NCBI RefSeq assembly: GCF_037975245.1
Contig: NC_092563.1
Span: forward strand, 22,786,960-22,850,959
Source of the DNA: Apostichopus japonicus
Taxonomy: Eukaryota; Echinodermata; Holothuroidea; Aspidochirotida; Stichopodidae
Direction of reading: 5' to 3'
DNA: 64,000 nt
The notes beneath the pieces were generated by a model that made no database searches, was not told the origin of the DNA, and worked only from the letters and a program-made list of their open reading frames with translations. Position numbers and translations under genes: made by a program. Of this stretch, positions 54,001 to 63,000 are shown piece after piece; positions within the stretch are counted from its first letter, which is position 1, and every line of letters begins with the position of its first letter.

Positions 54001-57000
54001 AATGTATGTTAATTACTAATTAGGCCCAATAATATTGCGAACCTTTCGTGTAATAATTGCTGAAAAGAATAACACACATGATCAGTATTCGTGGTGTTCA
54101 GAAGTTCAGATCACTGAATTTATATCACTCGGCCTTCGGCAACATCGTAACTTTTGAAGAAAAAAACAATATATTTGTCTATCTATCACAAGATTTTTAA
54201 CAAAAACTCGCCTAAATTAGTTAACTTACCCACCTTTCCTGCTTACTTATTAAAAGTCATGTTAAGAAAACAAATTACGCACGCACGTGTTGTGCGATGG
54301 GTTGTAGAAATCAAGTTGAAACTGGTTTGAGCAGCCTCCGATTTCATTTTCTTTCTCTTGTGTCACATACATGATACAGTACCTTACATTAGATACAAAA
54401 GTTAATTCAACAACAGCCAAAATTTGTGTCGCAATAGGTTAAGTTTTAATCGCGCTGCGCAGTACCATTCATAATTTGCATATAACATCAAAATTTACAC
54501 TCGGCGTCCAGATGGCGGGAGATGTTACATCATGTTCAATCTGTTGTGTTGTTCCCATGGTGCGATGAACTTGGGCAAAGTTCAATGACCTACTTATGTT
54601 CTGTGACCAATGTCAGTGGGAATTATGTGTGTAAAATCTCAGGTTTTTCCATGTGTTATATATATAGAAGTTTTACGTAAGCGGAGCGAATTTTAAGGCG
54701 GCTCGTTGATTGTGAGGAAGCACTTATCTAAGCATCAATATTTATGAAAAATATCGTAAGTTTTTCATTTTCATTCATTTTCTTTTATGTTTGCCGCAAT
54801 CCCGCCCGCAATGCATGCACAGCATAATACCATGTGTGAAAAAAATGTCTGTACACGTGCAGACCTGAGAGAGCAAACTGGCCTTGTGTTGTTAATGTTA
54901 TGACGGTACTTTCTAGAACGACCATTTGCGTCTTTTGGGGTCAACATATTTTCACACGGGATTTCAACATGCCATTGATCGATGTACACGGGTGATATAT
55001 GTCACAAATATTAACTGGGAAAACGAATTGACGACACTATCATGAGCTTATGACTATTGGCCTACTACTTGAGTTATATTGAACACATTATTCATGCCTA
55101 AAACATCGTTTTTCTGTTTTTTTATAGATAGTTTGCAGTACATTACTAAGTTCTTCACATATTTTTAAATAATTTTCATGTTTAAAATGTAAACAAAATA
55201 GAAAAAATAAAAAGAGAAAACGCCTTTTTGAAAAATGGAAACGTCCTCGCAGAATGGGCTGGGCTTCTTTATTTTGCTTCAAGTAACATGTTTTCGCTCG
55301 GAAACAAAGTTTCATACTTCAACTCTCATAAAAAACCAAATTTACATCTCTTAGAAATAACTATTTTTCGTAATCTGCAAGTAAACCAAGTTTATATGTC
55401 CATTCACTGTTATTTAAATGGTTAAACAGAACTTCAACTTATTTGGAAGGGTGCCTCGTGGTACATACAGTAGCTTTGACTGCAACCTCTCTAAAAGCCT
55501 GGCGAAGTTAAGACTTATGTCACTGTGTTTGGAGTTCACAGTCAGAAAACGTCCCCCGTCAGTTTAATTACACGTTTCTTTGAGTGTTACTACTCATATA
55601 AGCATGAGAATGCTTTCGAAAATATTCCCTCTTTCAAACGACTGAACTAAAGTCTAACTGATATTAATAAACGAAGTTACGCGTTTTCCGACGTTTCGTG
55701 TAACCACAAATTGACCTTCTATTTCGTTTAAAAAAGAATTTCAACGTACCGTTGAAAATTCCACGAAGGAAATGACTGAGATAACCAATCGATAAAATTC
55801 GATAAAAAACGATAAAAATCGATAAAAATCGCCGAATTTCGATGAAAAACGAAGAATTTCGGTTATTTTTCTTTCAACGAATTTTAACGGGAGTTAAGCG
55901 AAATCAGTACTGTATGGACACATTAAGAGGCACAGATGGAATTATAAGAGACACAGATTGACACATTAAGAGACATATATGGACACATTAAGAGACAAAT
56001 GGACACATTAAGAGACATAGATGTACACATTTAGAGACACATGGACACATTAAGAGACACGGATGGACACATTAAGAGACACATTAAGACACAGTTGGAC
56101 ACATTAAGAGACAAAGATGGACACCTTAAGAGAAACAGATGGGCAGAGATACAGATGGACAGAAAGTTAAATTGGACAAATGAGAAATGAATATCTGAGC
56201 AAACAATGTCACAACAAAGGAGAGGTTAGATGAAAGGAAAGAGTGAATGTCCTCTCATCTAATTTAAATCTCCTCAGAAATGTATTTCTCTGCTTTAAAG
56301 TCACTTCAAAGAAACAAGAAATATCTGCTGCAGCTGAAGCCCCCCTGGACCCTCACAAGGGCTCTGAGATACTGTACATTAAATATAATTCTTCATTAAA
56401 ATGTTTTTGAGATCACTGTGGAACATGTCTAACAAATCACCCAAATTTCAACCAGATCTATTCAATAAGTTACAGTGATTATACTAAATTTACATTCCTA
56501 CTGTATGTGTGAATGCTGGGCATTCTAGTTTCAAATGGGGAAAAATGTATCCTGTTTACTAATTTGCCATGCTTGGAAATAGATGATGTGTGTATATATA
56601 TGTCTATTTTAGTTGATGGATGATGTGCATGCAGTATATAATGGCCCAGGGAGCCATTCTGAAAGTCTGCACACAGCATGATCTAATCTGCTCTTAGTAT
56701 TTAATTTGTTAATTTGCATCTGGTTTCTAAAAGAAGCTGCACATTCAGCTGACCTACAAATTCACCACAGAATAATTACTAGAGAATCCCAAGAATGATG
56801 ATGTATTATTATAAGTCTCTTTTAATGTATAATTTCAAGCTTCAAGTTAACAATTACCTTTGCAAACCTTCTCCCGAGTGTGCACTCCTGCAGTTAAATA
56901 TTGTAATGATGGAAACAATTGGACGTGATAATGATTTCATAACACATTGTACTGATTAAAATGATAAAAGTTAAGTTTCCCCATGTCCACACATCTGTTG

Positions 57001-60000
57001 GGCACATGCTATAGGCTGCGATCGCAATTCTGTGCATACAACTATATTCACAAAGTTACGTGGCTGTTCCCCACTTAAACTCCTGAGTGAAGAGAGGCAA
57101 TGGAGATGAAGTGCCTTGCCCATTGAGTCAAGGACACAGCATAATGATCTGGCGAAATTTATATGTCAAGCTCCATTGCCATATTAAACCATTTAACCAC
57201 ATTGCTGTGTATTTCTAGTTTAATGCATATATTGCAAAACCAGTACCTATAGCTGAATGTTAAAGGAATTTGGCATTATATATAAACTTTCACTCTTGAG
57301 GTTAAGTTTTGACTTTCATGGCCATGGGATAGTGTGTTTAAAGTTGTCACCGTTTTACCTGTATGTAATCATTATAAGTTTCACCCTTGTAAAGTCGCCA
57401 TGTTTGCGATCAATTTTGATATTGCTGACCACAGATGACCTTGACTTTAACTGGAATCAATAGGATTGTATTTTCTTAATATAGGGCATCGACATACCAA
57501 GTGAAAGTTTCATTAATACAGTTTACCTTCATGAGAATCATGTTTACTTGCAGTTTTCGTATGCATGCATATGCACATGCAATCATAATTGCACGGGTAT
57601 GATCATTGGATTCTAAAACTGATAAAACTGACATGTTTTTTGTAAGTTTGAAGTATGAGTCATTACACAAAAATCTGTAAGAGGCTGTATTTACTTTCGA
57701 CTCTGCATTAGGTCTATCTTTCTTTGGAATACTTTGCCTCTCAATTTTTGCAACACACCCTAATAAACTACTTTCAAATATAAACTCAAAACTTATTTAT
57801 TTCATTAATTTTTCAGTCTTCTTTGTCGCATTTGTAGTTTGTATGTATTTGTTCATATTTCCTTTGTATAGGGCTTAGGAACATTTTTGTATTTGAGCTT
57901 TATAACTTGTATTGCTATTATTTATGATTATTATCTTTTGTATCTTTATAATTAATACTCAGTAGTAGCCAGGACATCTTTTTTCCTAATTGGACAGCTA
58001 TGGGTTGTTAGATTTGTATGTACAGAAAAAAATCTCAGAACATGGTTGCCACAGCTTTTTGTTTCACTGTCCACATATTTAGTATCTAGCTTTATAGATT
58101 GCATGATTCTTCTGTTTGTAACATCTGTGATATTTCTACATCTATTTTAGGTCTGAGACAGTATGAGCTTGAAAAAACTGCAGCTCTTCTCTCTGACAAT
58201 TGGCAAAAACTTGCACCAGTTTTGGTCAAAACTCAAGACATTGATTACATTATGGAGCAAAAGGGAGATTCATCTCAAAATTGTTTCAAAATGTTAAGCA
58301 TTTGGAGGGGACGCCAAATTCAAGCTGATGATGTCAATTTGAAGGACATCCTTTTCCAAGCAATGTGTCAATGTAATTTGTACAGAGAAGCCAGGCAGTT
58401 GTATTATGGTAAGTTGTGTTCTTTGTTTGTTTTGTGGGAAGTGGAAAGCTTTAAAGATGAGGCAGCTGCAGGTACATGGTTCATTTGTATGAAACACTTT
58501 GGCCTGGCAAATATGCCAGGTGTAGCCATTGTGACTTTAACATACACAAAAGAGAACAGTTTGGCTATTTGCCACCCCACATCTTTGAACAACAAAGGAT
58601 GAGAGGGAAAGGGGTCTGTTTGTCCGTCCTGTCCGTCCTGTCTTCTAAGTATGTTTGTCTGTTTTTCATGGTCAATTGGGTGATTTGGGAAGTTAGGAAC
58701 GAGGTCATAATGGACACCCTTACTCCTCCTGTACACAAGACATCAACACCTTTGTTCTTGATGTATCAGGTGTTGTGTTGTAAACAAGGGGAACCATGAT
58801 CCCTTCCAGCCATTCATGTTCCTTATCCAGGTTTTAATGAAATCTCAAAGTATTTTGGCTTCATGTATTTGTACTTTGATAGTTTAAATGGAATTTGCAT
58901 AATCACCTTTGTCACATTGGTAACCATTTTTTTTTTTGGGGGGGGGGGAGGATGGCGGGCAGTCCTTTTTAATTTTTATGATAACTGTTTTGTTTCCATA
59001 ACATATATCCTTTGATTTAGTATCATTTTGCAATAGATTACTTTGTTCTCTAGCATTAATTGTGTTTTGATCTCATGTTTGCCTGGATGGCAGCTTGTCA
59101 GCAAAATTCAGGATGAAATCTAGACTTAACGACTTCAAATAATATGTTTGTTTTTCACATTTGTGATGCTATGGCAAAATTCCAAATCCAAATATTTGAT
59201 TAAAAAATGCACATGTATGTTTTCTTCAATTTTTAAGTGTTTATTTGTAGACAATATATTCTGCATCAAACATGTCATATGAAGTTTGATGTAATTCAGA
59301 GGACATGCAAATTCTCTTCAAGTGGAGCACATGTGTTATGTTTTCATACTTTTCTTCTTTTTCAGTTTGTGTAATTGTAACATATTAGTTAAAGGTATAT
59401 TCTGGTGACAAACAATGTGAACTTACAGTACATTGAAGAGAAAAATATTCCATATTACTAGTTGTAACCCCATCTTAAAATCATACCTCTATCTCGAACT
59501 GGTTAAACCTCCAACTACTGCAGGAAGTTGAATCAACGTAAGGCGGTCTGTGATATTATCTTGTCAAATGCTCTATGGAAGCTTCACTTAGGCTATTATA
59601 ATCTTCTTCTTGTTTTATCCTTGAAACTTTTGGAACTTTGGAATGTTTGCATAGATGTCAAAGTTCTCTGTACTGAGAATTTCCTAAAAATGTATCATTT
59701 TTGTAGAAATATTCTTTGTTTTTTGTGAATAAATTATTGACATGTTATGATGAGACATTTTCAGTTGAAGTGCTCTGATAACATCATTAATTCTGCTGTT
59801 GTCAGATCCATTTCCAAAATATCACTAAATTTAAAAATTAATATCTGCAATACAAAATGCTATAGTGAGGAGGTGGTTTTCACAGTTAGATTCAGAAAAT
59901 TATTAGCAATTTTGTTCAGCAATCAACTTTAGCCACCAGAATATCCTATTAAGACAATCTTTGATAAGTACTTTATGCAGTAATTAAATCTTTGATAACC

Positions 60001-63000
60001 TGTGTTACAGTGATAGTTTAAGTTTAATGTAATTGTATTGGTATATTGACAGGTTTGGATCCTGACACGGTGATGGAACTATCTGCAAAACTCCTCTTTG
60101 ATTGGCCATTGCTCGCCAGCTCTTTTGGTTATAATAAAGGGGAAATTGCACAACGTATGAGAGGTTCTGACCAGGCTGAAATGGCACTAAAAATGTTGAA
60201 TGAATGGTTGTGTGCAAATAAAGCTGAAAACCCAACAACAACCAAAGAAAAGCTTCTAGAGGGGTTTGTTACCATTAGACGAGAAGATCTTGTAGAATGG
60301 CTACAAAACAGAGATGATGGTGTATGTGAAGTGAGGGACTTAAAACAGACGGCAAAGAAAGGTAGGCAACACTTTAACTTAAAGTCTTTATATAAATACA
60401 ACTATTAAGCAAAACTTTCTCCAAAAATTGCAAGATGCTTCTATTTGTGGATGAAGATGTATGATGGATTGTGATAAGGAAATAAGAAACACAAATCTCC
60501 TTGGTACAACATAATACATCAGTTACTGTTTTTGGTTCTTTGCCTTATGTATATGCAACGTAGTTATACCGTCTTTTGTGACAAACCCTCCAGTGACCAA
60601 TCACTTGTGATAATGATATATTGAATGGTGATCGCTTCAGGAAACTTTCATTTCTAGTTAGATGATAGTGGATTTTGTAAAGTCTTGCCAAAGAACTCAA
60701 CTGACATCTATATATAAAGAAAATATAAATAATGAAACAAACAGAAATAGAGGAGATTTGTCCAGGTAAAGAGCTCAGGGATCTAGAGTGTTTCATTGAG
60801 TGTGTTTCAGAGATGATTTACATTACTCGTTATTGTTCTTATATTTACAAACAATAATAAATAGAAATAAGGCATTTTACTGAATATTAATATATTAAGC
60901 CAAATTGTGTTTCAGAGAGACAATGGTGGATTGTGAAAGAATATATACCTCAGCAAACCGTAATTGTGGCATCTGCATATATATCCCATCAGTCATATTG
61001 GGTTCACCTTTGCCCAGGACAGGTCTGACCTATAGATTGATAGATTTTACAGTAAGGCAGGAAAATATATTTTTGTGAACTAAATCGTACAATTATTATC
61101 CATTATTCATCCAAATAGTGTGCACTAAATTGTAAGATTCAAGTTATAGTCTGGAGTGTGATCAAAAGACAAAACTAGAAATTTTTTATCAATAAATTAT
61201 TCCCTCATTCTGTTGGGTTTGGCGGTCTAGCTGGGCTGTTTCGCTGTTTATGAAAAAAGTCACAAAAATAACAGGAGAAAAATAAGTTCCAATGGAGTTC
61301 ATAATTCTAGTACATTTGTGAAGTGTGAGAAGCCTGTCTTCTGCTTTTATGTACATGATACCAAAATTAAAACTAAAGAGCTTTAACATGTTTGTCTGCC
61401 TGTACACCAAGGTTGACCTGTTTAACTGACATTTGATGAGATCAGACCAATTTGTCATGTCTGAGCTTTCCCATGTAACCAATTATCTGGTAAAATTTTT
61501 AGGGGTTTCCGTTGTGCTCAGAAGCTATCATTGACTTGAATGATTTCTGTAAAGAAATACATTGTTGAAGTCTGAAAGTTGTTTAGACGAATTTACTGAA
61601 TGCCATCATACAATTCAGCAGGTTGTTAATATGTCCAATTGTCTAGATATGATATTGTCCCATTACTAATGTTAATTTACCATAAACTATTTATCAGAGT
61701 GTGGGACAGGGTTTTCACTCAACTGGTATATGTCACTGAACTTGATTAAATATCAAAGACTTGAGCAATTTAAATTTTTGGAAAACCATCGTATCAATCC
61801 ATAACAAGTCTGCAATGTCTTTTGTTGTCGAGGGTTTTGCTGTTTCTTCTTGTTGCCTCAAGAACAAAGTCCCATCTTTATGATGTGGAGTAATGAGCTG
61901 ATATTTTGAACTTGTATTTATGAACAATGTTTTATAAAGATACCCCTCAATTAATACTGTTTTAGACTTGGGTTGCATTTGTGCTTAGTAGTGATTGAAT
62001 GCAACATTTCTTCCTTCCATGTTGCATCTATGTCCTATGCACCTTCTCTTCCTCTTTGAATTTTTTGTTTTGATTACAAGTAAGAATGTGAGCTGGATAA
62101 TCTATAATATGGTCCTACAGTAGTTAGACAGATTAAACTACATAGCATTATTATGATTTCTAGTCTTTTTCTGATGGCTACACTATTTCTCATCTCATTC
62201 ATTGCAAACGAAAGTACAGTACCAGTCCATCAGCATAGAACTTAATATATCATATTTGCCTGGAATGTACAATAAATTATAGCTCTTTTTATTCATTCTC
62301 TTTATATCAGCAACTCCTGAGTCTAAAAGACTCACCAGGATGAACATGCAGAAAGTGGCAGAAAAACTCCATCTTAATCAGCAACAATTGATGGATATGT
62401 TAACATTGAACCATGACGACCTTAAACGTTATAAACCTGATAGTGTCAAAGGAGATATTCTTTTAGCTGTAATAGTTGCTTGGAAGAAAAAGAATTCTCA
62501 AAAGTATGGAGAGTTGGAAGCCTTTGAAAAGTTGAAAAATCTGCTAGAAATGTATGACCACAGAGAAGCATTAGCTGAACTTTCAGGTATTACATCATTT
62601 TTACATTTAAAGATTGCTGCCGTGTATTTGTTTGTGATATTGGCAGACATAATAATAAAGCTACCCATTCTCTGACTGACATGACATTATCTATCAAGTA
62701 TTAAATTATTTTAAATTGAGCATAGATCTGCTCACTTGCATGAAATTATTCAACCAAGAGAAGTACTTTATTTTTCCAAATGAGTATTTACTACTAAAGT
62801 TTGTAAGATTTCTGGATTTCAAAATTGTGAATAATATCAAAAGTAGTACAAATGTATCTACATATGATCCTAGTTTTACACACACTGAATATTCTTAAGT
62901 TTTTATCATCATTAACTTCAATCACATTTGGCTAACGTCTACAGAGTTGCACAATTTCAGTTTTCATTTTCAGCATTCAGTGTTGCACAAGTGTTGTCTT

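Larger units (their letters stand above)
51770..56170 (+). repeat. Minisatellite split by a transposon
   Basis: Units of about 22-27 bp built on 'ggacacattaagagacaca' occur at 51770-51923 and resume at 55915-56165. The two parts are one array interrupted by the element at 51926-55912. Confidence 0.85.

Noticed and set aside
58409-58602. Longer C-terminal extension of death-domain exon 4
   Set aside because: The frame stays open past 58408 but a strong gtaagt donor sits there, the phase matches the other modules, and the extension has no death-domain character.
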